Of a stretch of 64,000 bases of DNA, positions 17,379-26,059 are shown one piece after another. The notes under the pieces were generated by a model, which made no database searches, was not told where the DNA came from, and was given only the letters and a program-made list of their open reading frames with translations. The translations under genes and the position numbers were made by a program. Each line of letters starts with the position of its first letter. Within the stretch, counting starts at the first letter, position 1. This DNA is from Allopusillimonas sp008369125. GTDB lineage: Bacteria; Pseudomonadota; Gammaproteobacteria; Burkholderiales; Burkholderiaceae_B. Where the stretch lies: the NCBI RefSeq assembly GCF_008369125.1, contig NZ_VOAY01000003.1, positions 248,001 to 312,000 of the forward strand, read 5' to 3'.

Positions 17379-18572
17379 ATGAATCAACGACCTCTCGATG
17401 GCATTCGTGTCGTCGAAATGGGCAGCCTGATCGCGGGCCCTTTTGCGGGCAAAACACTGGGCGACTTTGGCGCAGAAGTCATCAAAATCGAACCACCCGA
17501 GGGCGGCGACCCACTGCGCTCATGGCGCACGCCTGCAGGTGAAACCTCGATGTGGTGGCATGTGCAGGCCCGCAACAAAAAATCACTGGCGCTAGACTTA
17601 CGCCAAAAAGAAGGGCAAGACATTGCACGCAGGCTCATCGTGGAAGCCGACATTCTCATCGAAAATTTTCGCCCTGGCACGCTTGAAAAGTGGGGGCTAG
17701 GCTACGAGACGTTGTCTGTGCAGAACCCTCGCCTCATCATGCTGCGCATCTCGGGCTACGGCCAGACTGGCCCCATGCGCGATCTGCCAGGATACGGCGT
17801 TGTGGCCGAAGCCATGGGCGGGTTCAGGTATATCACGGGCGAACCAGGCAAAGCGCCGGTGCGGCCAGGCATAAGCATTGGCGATTCATTATCAGCGCTG
17901 CATGGTGTTATCGGCATCATGATGGCGCTTTACCACCGTGATAACGGCTCAGGCAAGGGGCAAGTCATTGACGTAGCCTTGTATGAGTCAGTATTTAACA
18001 TGATGGAAGGCGCCGTACCCGAGTATGACCGGCTAGGCATGGTGCGCGAACCCGCTGGCAGCGCCATTCAGGGTATCGCGCCCACCAACGCCTACCCTTG
18101 TGCTGATGGAAGCTATGTACTGATCGCCGGCAACGGCGATAGCATTTTCAGACGCTTGATGGCACTCATCAATCGGGATGATCTTGGCAGCGACCCCACC
18201 CTAGCCCGCAACCACGGCCGTGTGGCTGCCATGGCTCAAATCGACGAGGCCATCGCCGCCTGGAGCCGTCAGCACGCACTGGACGACGCACTTTCCTTGC
18301 TCGCAAGCGCAGGTGTGCCAGCAGGAAAAATCTACACGGTAAAAGACATTGTGGAAGACGGGCAGTACCAGGCGCGAGAGATGATCCAGAACATTACTCT
18401 TGCGGACGGCTCTGCACTCAAGGTGCCCGGGGTCGTACCAAAGCTTAGCGCCACGCCAGGAAGCTTTAGCAGCGGGGGGCCGGCGCTGGGGGAGCATACC
18501 GAGTCGGTATTGGCAGAACTGGGCTTTGACCAGAATGCCATTGAGCGTCTAAGAAGCGCTGGGGTTATCTGA
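17379..18572 (+). CDS. CaiB/BaiF family (class III) CoA transferase
   Basis: Transfers CoA between carboxylic acids through an aspartyl-CoA intermediate. The 397-residue protein has the N-terminal DGIRVVEMGSLIAGPFAGKTLGDFGAEVIKIE motif region, LDLRQKEGQDI, the IENFRPGTLEKWGLGYE segment, and GISIGDSLSALHG carrying the catalytic Asp. The second domain has IAPTNAYPCADGSYVLIAGNG. ATG 17379 is preceded by GGAG at seven bases. It stands alone, so the acid substrate cannot be told. A 42-bp tandem repeat starts right behind its stop codon. Confidence 0.94.
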   Translation: MNQRPLDGIRVVEMGSLIAGPFAGKTLGDFGAEVIKIEPPEGGDPLRSWRTPAGETSMWWHVQARNKKSLALDLRQKEGQDIARRLIVEADILIENFRPGTLEKWGLGYETLSVQNPRLIMLRISGYGQTGPMRDLPGYGVVAEAMGGFRYITGEPGKAPVRPGISIGDSLSALHGVIGIMMALYHRDNGSGKGQVIDVALYESVFNMMEGAVPEYDRLGMVREPAGSAIQGIAPTNAYPCADGSYVLIAGNGDSIFRRLMALINRDDLGSDPTLARNHGRVAAMAQIDEAIAAWSRQHALDDALSLLASAGVPAGKIYTVKDIVEDGQYQAREMIQNITLADGSALKVPGVVPKLSATPGSFSSGGPALGEHTESVLAELGFDQNAIERLRSAGVI

Positions 18573-18573
18573 A

Positions 18574-18783
18574 CGGCTTGATGTTCGGATGAATAACTGA
18601 AGTGTGCAGGGCGTTGCTGCTGCATGCCTGGGCCAGTACCAACGCGTATCGTGTGTCGCTGCTGGATGACTGAGCCAATACCCAAGCGTGCTAGCCGCCG
18701 CTGCAGCATGCCTGGGCCAACACCGAGGCATGCTGGGCACCGCTGCTGCATACCCAGGCCATCACTGAAGCATTCTGGGCGCC
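18574..18783. repeat. tandem array of 42-bp units (four clear, one decayed)
   Basis: Four consecutive 42-bp units lie at 18616-18657, 18658-18699, 18700-18741 and 18742-18783, each starting GCTGC and containing a GCATGCCTGGGCCA-like core. A fifth, decayed unit at 18574-18615 matches mainly in its 3' half (GAAG..TGC.GGGCG). The array fills most of the gap between the convergent CoA transferase and ChaN genes. As 42 is divisible by three, several frames stay open through it, which is not evidence of translation. Confidence 0.85.
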
Positions 18784-18827
18784 GCCAACTCTGCCTGAAC
18801 AATGACCCTGCATGCAGGGTGTTGGCG

Positions 18828-19691
18828 CTAAGAGGCAGACTGTGATGGAAAACGGCGACGCAAAGCTTCACACTGATCTGTGCGGTCAAACGCAGGAACG
18901 ACCACATCATAGTCATAGTCTTCGGAGGCTGCTGGCGTTTCAGTAAAACCCACAGCAAACACATCGGCATGTCCCAGCCAACGGGGCACGCCGCTCTGCT
19001 TGAGAATATGACCATTGCCGGCCAGCAAAACAACAGGTTTGTGGCCACCCTGTGATGCCTGGCGCACGATGAAAGCCATAACTGCATCCCGCGCGATCTG
19101 GGCCTGCGCCATGCCATTTACAATTTGTTCAGGAAGCAAACCGCAATGCCCCTGCTGCACATCATGTTCCTGCACCTGCAGTAAATCAAGCGGCAACGGG
19201 GCATCTAAGCCGAGCTCGTGCGTGACCTCAGCCGAGAAAACGGAAGAAAAACCATGTTGCATAATACTGGCAGCGTCGGCGCGAGAAAGATTGGCCGCCA
19301 GAACCCGCAAGCCATGCTTTAACGCCAGATCGATCACGGGTTCGTAATAAGCCCATTCCCACCCTTTGGCGTCAGGCGCAGCTTTCTGAATTACGCACTG
19401 TGCATCGGTGCAGGTTTGCATGGCTTCATCCAGTCTCGCCTGCTGCTGCCGATCGAACTGCTCCATGGCAATAATCGGACGCCAGCCGTCTTGCATAGCC
19501 TGCTGTAAAGCCTGGGTTCGTTGACGATGCGCCTGCGCGTTGTCATGCACTTCGCCCAGCAAGACGATGTCATGTACAACAAGCTGTTTGGCCAAATTAG
19601 AAGACACGCCCTGCCGGTTAGACGCACAGGCAGCAAACAGGCCACATGCCAGAACGGCCGTGGCCAGTTTTATTACATTCGAGATTGCCAT
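18828..19691 (-). CDS. ChaN-like haem-binding lipoprotein
   Basis: Family named after Campylobacter ChaN, an iron-regulated lipoprotein proposed to bind haem. From ATG 19691 the protein is 287 residues with a type II signal peptide and lipobox LFAAC (Cys22). Conserved parts are DIVLLGEVHDNAQAH, AMEQFDRQQQ, GWEWAYYEPV, the VLAANLSRADA stretch and VLLAGNGHILKQSGVPRWL. A GTG start one codon earlier is possible. No haem-uptake genes are adjacent. Confidence 0.88.
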   Translation of the reverse strand: MAISNVIKLATAVLACGLFAACASNRQGVSSNLAKQLVVHDIVLLGEVHDNAQAHRQRTQALQQAMQDGWRPIIAMEQFDRQQQARLDEAMQTCTDAQCVIQKAAPDAKGWEWAYYEPVIDLALKHGLRVLAANLSRADAASIMQHGFSSVFSAEVTHELGLDAPLPLDLLQVQEHDVQQGHCGLLPEQIVNGMAQAQIARDAVMAFIVRQASQGGHKPVVLLAGNGHILKQSGVPRWLGHADVFAVGFTETPAASEDYDYDVVVPAFDRTDQCEALRRRFPSQSAS

Positions 19692-19840
19692 CACGCACCC
19701 AACCCATGGTCATTCACGCCGCCGCACTGGAAGCACGGGGCCGTCTGTATCGCCATTTTGTGGCTGGATTTGAGATAGCCCTTCGAAGGTCGAAGTATAG
19801 CGTGCTGTATGTTGCACAAGTCTTAAAGTGGCGCCACAAC

Positions 19841-20197
19841 TTAGTGTTCAATAAACTGATTTTGATGCGTGGCTTCATACTGCTGCAAAGCAAGCTCTAC
19901 CTGGCTGCGAGTTTTGGTACTAACAGCCATGTGAGGGGGGTTGTCCATGCCGAATTCGTTGACCTCGCCGTCCTTGAACGCGGCTTGCAACTGAGCCTGC
20001 ACCTGGGCATGCGTTTCTTCTGGCCCTGGAGCACGCTGTACTGGGTAGCCAAGTTCGCCTTCGCTGATCAGGCCTTGCGACTCTGCCTGATGTAATTGCT
20101 GCACAACTTGCGCACGCGTTTCGGTGGCTGCCTGGGCGACAGTGATACCCGCCGACATGGCAACAGCAACCATCACTGCGGAAATTACGGTTTTCAT
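19841..20197 (-). CDS. DUF4148 domain protein
   Basis: Small exported protein of unknown function, a family common in Burkholderiales. The 118-residue precursor has a clean signal peptide (VAVAMSAGITVAQAA) and the typical pattern TRAQVVQQLHQAESQGLI followed by a second TxAQVQAQL segment. GGAG lies nine bases upstream of ATG 20197. It is divergent from a LysR regulator, with a 14-bp direct repeat between them. Confidence 0.8.
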   Translation of the reverse strand: MKTVISAVMVAVAMSAGITVAQAATETRAQVVQQLHQAESQGLISEGELGYPVQRAPGPEETHAQVQAQLQAAFKDGEVNEFGMDNPPHMAVSTKTRSQVELALQQYEATHQNQFIEH

Positions 20198-20242
20198 ACT
20201 AAAACTCCAATAAACGTAAAAAACCAAATGGCTTTTCAGGTC

Positions 20243-20339
20243 TTTTCCACAAACATTTATGTGTTGAGATTAGATTTAGTATGTGACAAAAGCGTTGGCC
20301 GATAAATAACGAAATCAGAATTCATTTTTCCACAAACAT
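20243..20339. repeat. 14-bp direct repeat between the DUF4148 and LysR genes
   Basis: TTTTCCACAAACAT occurs at 20243-20256 and again, identically, at 20326-20339, 83 bp apart, in the AT-rich divergent promoter region. It could be a pair of regulator sites spaced by about eight helical turns. Confidence 0.5.
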
Positions 20340-20392
20340 CAATAATCTATGGAGTATCACGAGAACACTTGCTACCATTACAATTAAATTTG

Positions 20393-21304
20393 ATGCAAAC
20401 CATGCAATCCAAGTCAACCTCTCTTGACGACATTGCCCTGTTTGTTGCGGTAGCCAGGCATAAAAGCTTTACCCACGGTGCTGACGCCCTTGATATGCCT
20501 GCGTCTACACTGTCACGTCGCATCAGCCTGCTCGAACGCGCAATCGGAGTACGTCTGCTCAAGCGCAGTACCCGCCGGGTCGAGCTCACCGAGGCCGGTG
20601 CAGTTTACTTCGAGCGCTGCCAGCATATTGTTGACGAAGCACGTATTGCCCACGAGCAACTCATAGAAGCTGTCAGCCAGCCCAAAGGTCGTTTACGCAT
20701 TTCCATGCCCTCGAGCTTTGCACTTATGTTCCTACCCGCAGCAATGCTTGAGTTTACCCAGCGTTATCCCGACATTGAGTGCGAGTACGACCTGGGCATA
20801 AGACCTCTTGATCTTCTTGTCGAGCCCGTAGATATTCTCATCCGCATCGGCAATGCACCTGATTCCGGGCTTGTGGCGCACCAGATGGGTAGCATCCGTC
20901 TGGGGCTGTATGCATCAACGCAATACTTGGCCATCCACGGCTTGCCAACTACACCTGCCGAGCTTGTTCACCACGAGTGTCTGCGCACATCAACGAGCCG
21001 TGAAGACTCCCTCTGGCAGCTTTATAATGGGGAGATCATGCAAGAAGTGCAGGTCAGAGGCCGCATGGCCCTTAACAACGTCATCATGCTGTCGCGCATG
21101 GCGGGTCTGGGTGCTGGTATTGTTCCCCTGTCGCTCAATGATCTGGCGCACTTGGGCCGGGTCGAGCCACTCACACGGATACTGCCCGACTGGCAGTTCG
21201 CTCCAATTCCGCTGATGGCCTTATTTTCCTCTCGACTTATGCCGGCACGAACGCGCGCTTTCATTGATTTTCTGAGCAGCAAATTTGAAGAAGGCAGCAA
21301 CTGA
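20393..21304 (+). CDS. LysR family transcriptional regulator
   Basis: DNA-binding regulator with an N-terminal winged helix (DDIALFVAVARHKSFTHGADALDMPASTLSRRISLLERAIGVRLL region) and a periplasmic-binding-like effector domain starting near GRLRISMPSSFALM. It belongs to the CrgA/AaeR-like branch (LDDI start, DILIRIG motif). The start may be ATG 20393 or ATG 20402; a TTG at 20369 is less likely. It is divergent from the DUF4148 gene, its most obvious candidate target. Confidence 0.9.
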   Translation: MQTMQSKSTSLDDIALFVAVARHKSFTHGADALDMPASTLSRRISLLERAIGVRLLKRSTRRVELTEAGAVYFERCQHIVDEARIAHEQLIEAVSQPKGRLRISMPSSFALMFLPAAMLEFTQRYPDIECEYDLGIRPLDLLVEPVDILIRIGNAPDSGLVAHQMGSIRLGLYASTQYLAIHGLPTTPAELVHHECLRTSTSREDSLWQLYNGEIMQEVQVRGRMALNNVIMLSRMAGLGAGIVPLSLNDLAHLGRVEPLTRILPDWQFAPIPLMALFSSRLMPARTRAFIDFLSSKFEEGSN

Positions 21305-21484
21305 AAATTAGCCTTATCCTATTCGGCCAGGTCTTCCGGGTGTGCTTATCTCGACCAGGCCGGGCTCAACGGCTTCCCATCGTGGCCGCCACAAGCGCAA
21401 CCCGACACGGCAGTACGTAAGCGAAGCCCGGCCACAAGGAACCTTCCGGACACATAAGCGTCTAATTTCACTATGTTTTCGGCG

Positions 21485-21511
21485 TTAGCACTCTATGAGC
21501 TACAGTGCTAA
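21485..21511. promoter_or_regulatory. CIRCE-type HrcA operator upstream of rpoH
   Basis: TTAGCACTC (21485-21493), a 9-base spacer and CAGTGCTAA (21503-21511) match the CIRCE consensus TTAGCACTC-N9-GAGTGCTAA at 17 of 18 arm positions with the exact spacer length. It lies 40-66 bp before the rpoH start and overlaps a plausible promoter (TTAGCA 21485-21490, TAAAAT 21509-21514, spacer 18). Confidence 0.85.
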
Positions 21512-21550
21512 AATAATGTTAGGTATCTTTCAAAGGATCGTTAATATACG

Positions 21551-22441
21551 ATGACAAACAACACGCAATCCTTAGCACTCACCAACCAACAGTTGGCAGT
21601 AGCGGTATCCAATCCAGGCGCCCTTGGCACAATCGAGGCGTATATCAGCGCTGTCAATCGTTTGCCCATGCTTACAGCGGCTGACGAGGTATCACTGGGA
21701 AAGCGGTTGCGCGACGAGTCTGACCTAGACGCAGCCCGCCAGCTTATTACCTCACACTTGCGTCTGGTGGTATCTGTAGCGCGCCAGTATCTCGGCTATG
21801 GCCTACCCCACGCTGATCTTATTCAGGAAGGCAACGTAGGTCTGATGAAGGCTGTTAAGCGCTTTGATCCAGAGCGCGGCGTACGGCTGGTTTCTTTCGC
21901 TGTACATTGGATCAAGGCCGAGATCCACGAATACATTGTGCGCAACTGGCGTCTGGTCAAAGTGGCCACCACCAAGGCCCAGCGCAAGTTGTTTTTCAAC
22001 CTGCGCCGCATGCGTCCTGACGACAGCGGTCAAAGCCTTGATCCTGATCAGGTAAACGCCATCGCCCAAGAGCTCAACGTGCGTCCGCAAGATGTTGCCG
22101 AAATGGAAGTGCGCATGTCTGGCCGCGAAATGGCGCTTGACGCCCGCGAAGGCGACGACAATGATTTCGCGCCCATCTCTTATCTGTCAGACGAAGGGCA
22201 GCAAGAGCCCTCCCGGGTACTTGAGCGCCAGGCTTACGACACACTGCAAAGCGAGGGGCTAACCCACGCCATTGACGGGCTTGACGACCGCTCACGACGC
22301 ATCGTGCAGGCACGCTGGCTGCAAGATGAAGGCGGAGCCACCCTCCATGACCTGGCGGCAGAATTCGGCGTTTCGGCCGAGCGCATTCGCCAAATTGAAG
22401 CCGCCGCTTTCAAAAAACTGCGTGTCGCACTGGCGTCATAA
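21551..22441 (+). CDS. rpoH: RNA polymerase sigma-32 (heat-shock) factor
   Basis: Directs RNA polymerase to heat-shock promoters. The 296-residue protein has region 2 (HLRLVVSVARQYLGYGLPHADLIQEGNVGLMKAV), and the diagnostic RpoH box QRKLFFNLR that separates it from other sigma-70 relatives. Region 4 ends with AEFGVSAERIRQIEAAAFKKLR. The best Shine-Dalgarno-like AAAGGA is about 12 bases from the ATG, a weak arrangement that would fit translational control. A CIRCE element overlaps the promoter, which suggests HrcA control of this sigma factor. Confidence 0.97.
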   Translation: MTNNTQSLALTNQQLAVAVSNPGALGTIEAYISAVNRLPMLTAADEVSLGKRLRDESDLDAARQLITSHLRLVVSVARQYLGYGLPHADLIQEGNVGLMKAVKRFDPERGVRLVSFAVHWIKAEIHEYIVRNWRLVKVATTKAQRKLFFNLRRMRPDDSGQSLDPDQVNAIAQELNVRPQDVAEMEVRMSGREMALDAREGDDNDFAPISYLSDEGQQEPSRVLERQAYDTLQSEGLTHAIDGLDDRSRRIVQARWLQDEGGATLHDLAAEFGVSAERIRQIEAAAFKKLRVALAS

Positions 22442-22518
22442 TTTCATACCCGCCCCGCCCGCCGCTGGCAGGTGGGGCAACTGCTGACACAATTACATAC
22501 ATCTTGGTTTCTCAGGCG

Positions 22519-22546
22519 GGAACTTAACGTCGACGGCGACCCCTAA
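22519..22546 (+). promoter_or_regulatory. RpoE-like promoter of the candidate small RNA
   Basis: GGAACTT (22519-22525) is a perfect match to the -35 element of RpoE-type ECF sigma factors. It is followed by a 16-bp spacer and CCTAA (22542-22546), four of five with the TCTRA -10. The predicted start is near 22552, exactly the first paired base of the RNA described next. Confidence 0.6.
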
Positions 22547-22551
22547 GCTAC

Positions 22552-22671
22552 ATGAACGCGGAATTTGCTCTCAACATGCGTGAGCACCCGTTCATCATCC
22601 GCTTCGGCTTCTCCTCTTCCCCTCCCTATTGAAGCGGATGTTTCGGGACACCACAATGGTGTCCCTTTTTT
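22552..22671 (+). ncRNA. candidate trans-acting small RNA, ~120 nt, with C/U-rich loop
   Basis: Three consecutive stem-loops fill the region. Stem 1: 22552-22558 with 22589-22595 (7 bp, inner TGCTC/GAGCA). Stem 2 starts at the next base: 22596-22605 with 22631-22640 (10 bp), enclosing a 25-nt loop (22606-22630) that contains CTCCTCTTCCCCTCCC, complementary to Shine-Dalgarno sequences. Then an intrinsic terminator (22645-22671). An RpoE-like promoter places the start at stem 1. No family is recognised. A 26-codon frame (22552-22632) also exists but lacks a ribosome-binding site. Confidence 0.75.
22645..22671 (+). terminator. intrinsic terminator of the small RNA
   Basis: GGGACACCA (22645-22653), loop CAA, TGGTGTCCC (22657-22665), then six T residues. 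It is a textbook Rho-independent terminator with a perfect 9-bp stem. Confidence 0.95.
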
Positions 22672-22830
22672 CGTCTTAAGCCACCCTGCTTCCAGTTTTC
22701 AAGCCAGCTTGATTACCCCGCAACGTCAAAAACACAAATTAGCACCCAGGCATGTCCCAGCTACCCAGTGCCACGACCAAAATCAAGTATTCTTAGTACT
22801 CCCAAGCTCTGAAGGTGTGACGAGGCGTTC

Positions 22831-25425
22831 ATGGATGTAGGACACGTGGTATTTGGCTTGGCGGGCTTGCTCGCTCTGGTGTCATTCATGCCACCGATAG
22901 CCGGGCGTCTGCAATTACCCTATTCTGTTCTTCTGGCCATCGTTGGCTTTATTCTTGGGCTGATCATTCATGTTCATGGCTGGGCGCCCATGGTCATGTC
23001 CGACTTTCTCGATTCCCTGCAAAACTTCGAAGTCTCGTCGGAAACGTTTCTGTTTGTCTTCCTGCCCGTTCTACTGTTCGAGACGGCATTGTCCATGAAC
23101 GTTCGGCGACTGCTGGACGATATTGGCCCCATTCTCATGATGGCCATCGTGGCGGTGGTGGTCTGCACTCTGGCTGTCGGATTCACCCTCAGCTATATCT
23201 CTGACTATGGACTGGTCGTCTGCCTGATGCTGGGCGCCATTGTCGCCACGACCGATCCGGCAGCCGTCGTCGGCATCTTTCGTGATGTGGGTGCACCAAA
23301 GCGGCTCACCACGTTGGTCGAGGGCGAATCGCTGTTTAATGACGCCGCGTCCATCGCACTGTACTCGGTGCTGCTTTCCGTCTTGTTTGGCGGCGAGGCG
23401 CTTTCCACCGGCAAAGTATTCAACAATTTCTTGTTCTCCTTCATCGGTGGCGGCCTCGCTGGCTTTCTCATGGGCAGGCTGGCAAGTGGGCTGTTTATCT
23501 GGCTACGCGGCTGGCCAACGGCCGAAATCACACTTACCGTCGCGCTGGCCTACCTTACCTTTTATGTGTCTGATCACTATCTTGGCGTCTCGGGGGTAGT
23601 GGCAACCGTAATCGCCGGATTGGTCGTTGGCTCAACAGGGCGCACCCGTATGTCGCCCGCCACGTTCGAGCAACTGTCCGGTGCGTGGTCACAGTTTGGT
23701 TTCTGGGCAAGTTCGCTTATTTTCGTATTTGCCGCCATGCTGATTCCCCGCATGATGGCCGACATCACCTGGGTGCAGGTAGGTTTAATCATTGTCGTGT
23801 TTGTCGTCACCCTCATCGCCAGGGCGGCCATGGTTTTTGGCATGCTGCCCTTGCTCGGCCTCACACGCTTTGGCACCCGCGTCAGCCCGTCATACCGCAT
23901 CGTCATGTGGTGGGGCGGGTTGCGCGGTGCCGTCTCACTGGCTCTGGCACTGGCGGTCACTGAACAGCACAACGTACCGTATGAAGCACGCCAGTTTGTG
24001 GCTGTCGCCACCACGGGCTTCGTATTGATGACGTTGCTGATCAACGGCATTAGCTTGCGCACGCTCATCCGTCGGCTTGGCCTGGATCAACTGCCACTGT
24101 TTGAGCGACTCTTGCGCAACCAAGCTGTGGTAATCGCGCTTGATGACGTGCGCGAGCGCACCCAAGCCATTGCCGACAACGAACAAATTGGCGGCGAAGC
24201 CTGCAGCAAGATCAATGCGGTATTCGATGCGGCGCAGGCTGGTATTGATGGCGGCAGTGCGGCGCAGCTTACGCTCGACCAGAAAGTTTCAATAGGCTTG
24301 GCCATCGTCGCAGCCCGCGAAGAAGAGATGTTCTTTGACACCCTGAAGGCCCAAGTCGTAGACTGGCGCGCTGCCGAATCTTTGCTGGCACGTGCAGAGC
24401 GCCTCAGCGACGCCATTCGAGCAGGCGGTCTTAACGGCTTTCGCAGCGCCATTACGGCCGATCTACGCTATTCGACCGCATTCCGCATGGCACTTCGCGT
24501 GCACATTTTGTTTGGTTATCAGGGCTGGCTGGCCAGCGAGCTCGCCAAGCGATTCATCAACCTCATGAACAAGCGGACGGTTGCACGGTCTCTTATCCAG
24601 TTTGCTGAAAAAGAGATACAACCCTTACTCGGCCCGGAAGCAACCCAGATCATTGTCGACGCACATCATTATCGGCTGACCCAAACCGAAAAATCGTTGC
24701 AAGCCATGACTCTTCAGTACCCTGAATTTGCCCGTTGGCTACAGGAGGCCTACCTGGGGCGCATGGCGCGAGCGCTAGAGCGCCTACGCTACCGCGACAT
24801 GCTGACGCAGTCTCTGATTACAGGTGAGATGTATGCCGATCTTATAAAGCAAACAAACCTTAAATGGCTGCACGTGCAGCAGCACCCCGCGTTGGATATG
24901 GCGCTGAGCACGGTAGACCTGGTCAAGCGCGTGCCCTTGTTTGAAGGGCTGGACGCCGACTCAATGAAATCGGTCTGCCGTCTGCTCAAACCTCGTCTGG
25001 CATTGCCAGACCAGGAAATCCCGATGCATCATCGCAGAGGCCACGTCATGTACATTGTTGCATCCGGCGCCGTCATTATTCACCTGCCAGACAACACAAC
25101 CGTCGAACTGGGTACTGGCGAATTCTTTGGCGAAATGAGCCTGATGACGGGGCGCGACTTTACCTACAAGGCCACGTCGCTGGGCTACAGCCGTTTGCTT
25201 ATGTTGCGGGAGCGCGACATCGACAAATTGATGGCCCGAGAACCTGTCTTGCGCGACGCCATTACTACAGTGGTCAATCAGCGTTTGCGCGCCTTGCAGG
25301 TATGGGAAGAGTTTGAGTCAGGCAAACGCTCACACGAGCCTTTGCCTGATCTGACAAACACAGGTACCGGACCCGATGAGCAGCGAGATGATACCGGGGA
25401 AGACGCACTACCCCGGCCCATATAA
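22831..25425 (+). CDS. CPA1-type Na+/H+ antiporter with C-terminal cyclic-nucleotide-binding domain
   Basis: Inner-membrane cation/proton exchanger of 864 residues. The N-terminal ~420 residues form 12-13 membrane segments with the family signatures FLPVLLFETAL, GAIVATTDPAAVVGIF and EGESLFNDAASIALYSVLL, the aspartates expected for ion exchange, and WGGLRGAVSLALAL. A long cytoplasmic helical part follows (about 430-690), then a cyclic-nucleotide-binding-like domain (FEGLDADSMKSVCRLL ... GEFFGEMSLMTGRDFTYKATS). The phosphate-binding cassette is imperfect, so nucleotide binding is uncertain. GAGG precedes ATG 22831. Confidence 0.93.
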   Translation: MDVGHVVFGLAGLLALVSFMPPIAGRLQLPYSVLLAIVGFILGLIIHVHGWAPMVMSDFLDSLQNFEVSSETFLFVFLPVLLFETALSMNVRRLLDDIGPILMMAIVAVVVCTLAVGFTLSYISDYGLVVCLMLGAIVATTDPAAVVGIFRDVGAPKRLTTLVEGESLFNDAASIALYSVLLSVLFGGEALSTGKVFNNFLFSFIGGGLAGFLMGRLASGLFIWLRGWPTAEITLTVALAYLTFYVSDHYLGVSGVVATVIAGLVVGSTGRTRMSPATFEQLSGAWSQFGFWASSLIFVFAAMLIPRMMADITWVQVGLIIVVFVVTLIARAAMVFGMLPLLGLTRFGTRVSPSYRIVMWWGGLRGAVSLALALAVTEQHNVPYEARQFVAVATTGFVLMTLLINGISLRTLIRRLGLDQLPLFERLLRNQAVVIALDDVRERTQAIADNEQIGGEACSKINAVFDAAQAGIDGGSAAQLTLDQKVSIGLAIVAAREEEMFFDTLKAQVVDWRAAESLLARAERLSDAIRAGGLNGFRSAITADLRYSTAFRMALRVHILFGYQGWLASELAKRFINLMNKRTVARSLIQFAEKEIQPLLGPEATQIIVDAHHYRLTQTEKSLQAMTLQYPEFARWLQEAYLGRMARALERLRYRDMLTQSLITGEMYADLIKQTNLKWLHVQQHPALDMALSTVDLVKRVPLFEGLDADSMKSVCRLLKPRLALPDQEIPMHHRRGHVMYIVASGAVIIHLPDNTTVELGTGEFFGEMSLMTGRDFTYKATSLGYSRLLMLRERDIDKLMAREPVLRDAITTVVNQRLRALQVWEEFESGKRSHEPLPDLTNTGTGPDEQRDDTGEDALPRPI

Positions 25426-25436
25426 GGCCCAACAGC

Positions 25437-26039
25437 CTACAGAAGCTGCTTTATGTCGCTGGCAATATCATCGGCACTGGCGTTGCCAGATACCAGAACA
25501 CGCGCCTCACCTTCTTTATCGAGAATATAGAACGAGGCGGCGTGGTCCATGGTGTACTGCTCAGGCGTAGGGCCCGCTGATTTGGCGTAGTACGCCTTGA
25601 ACGACTTTGCTGTGCTGGCCAGCTGTTGGTGCGTGCCGCTAAGACCAATGAAACCTGGGTTAAAGGCACTGGTGTAGGCCGCCAGAATTTCAGGCGTATC
25701 ACGGTCTGGGTCAACGCTGATCATAATAACCTGCACCTTATCGGCGTCATCACCCAGCAGTTCCATGGTTGCAGCCAGCTCGGCCATGGAGGTGGGGCAC
25801 ACATCAGGGCACTGTGTATAGCCAAAGAAGATAACTTTGACTTTGCCCTTGTAATCGGCCAAGGTGCGCTTTTGACCTGAAGCGTCTTGCATAACCATCT
25901 CTTTGCCGAGATGGGTGCCGGAAATATCAGAACCCTTGAATTCAACCTGCTTGTCGCCGCATGCGACAAGGGTTGCAGAAAGCGCCACAGCGGCCGAAAG
26001 AGCCATGATGCGGCGACGCTTGATTGAGAAAGCAAACAT
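25437..26039 (-). CDS. SCO1/SenC family copper chaperone
   Basis: Membrane-anchored thioredoxin-like protein that helps deliver copper to the CuA site of cytochrome oxidase. It has a signal or anchor segment with a lipobox-like TLVAC, the copper-binding CPDVCP motif and the distal His in YTMDHAAS. From ATG 26039 it is 200 residues. It is the last gene of the ctaA-ctaB run on the minus strand and converges with the antiporter gene with an 11-bp gap. Confidence 0.93.
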   Translation of the reverse strand: MFAFSIKRRRIMALSAAVALSATLVACGDKQVEFKGSDISGTHLGKEMVMQDASGQKRTLADYKGKVKVIFFGYTQCPDVCPTSMAELAATMELLGDDADKVQVIMISVDPDRDTPEILAAYTSAFNPGFIGLSGTHQQLASTAKSFKAYYAKSAGPTPEQYTMDHAASFYILDKEGEARVLVSGNASADDIASDIKQLL

Positions 26040-26059
26040 AAAAACTACCAAAAAACAGC

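Noticed and set aside
18332..19117. A 261-codon minus-strand frame running through the 42-bp repeats
   Set aside because: It spans parts of two real genes in wrong frames; the repeats stay open because 42 is a multiple of three.
22552..22632. A 26-codon frame inside the candidate small RNA
   Set aside because: No Shine-Dalgarno sequence and the predicted transcript starts at or just before its ATG; base pairing explains the region better. It is kept as the alternative explanation.
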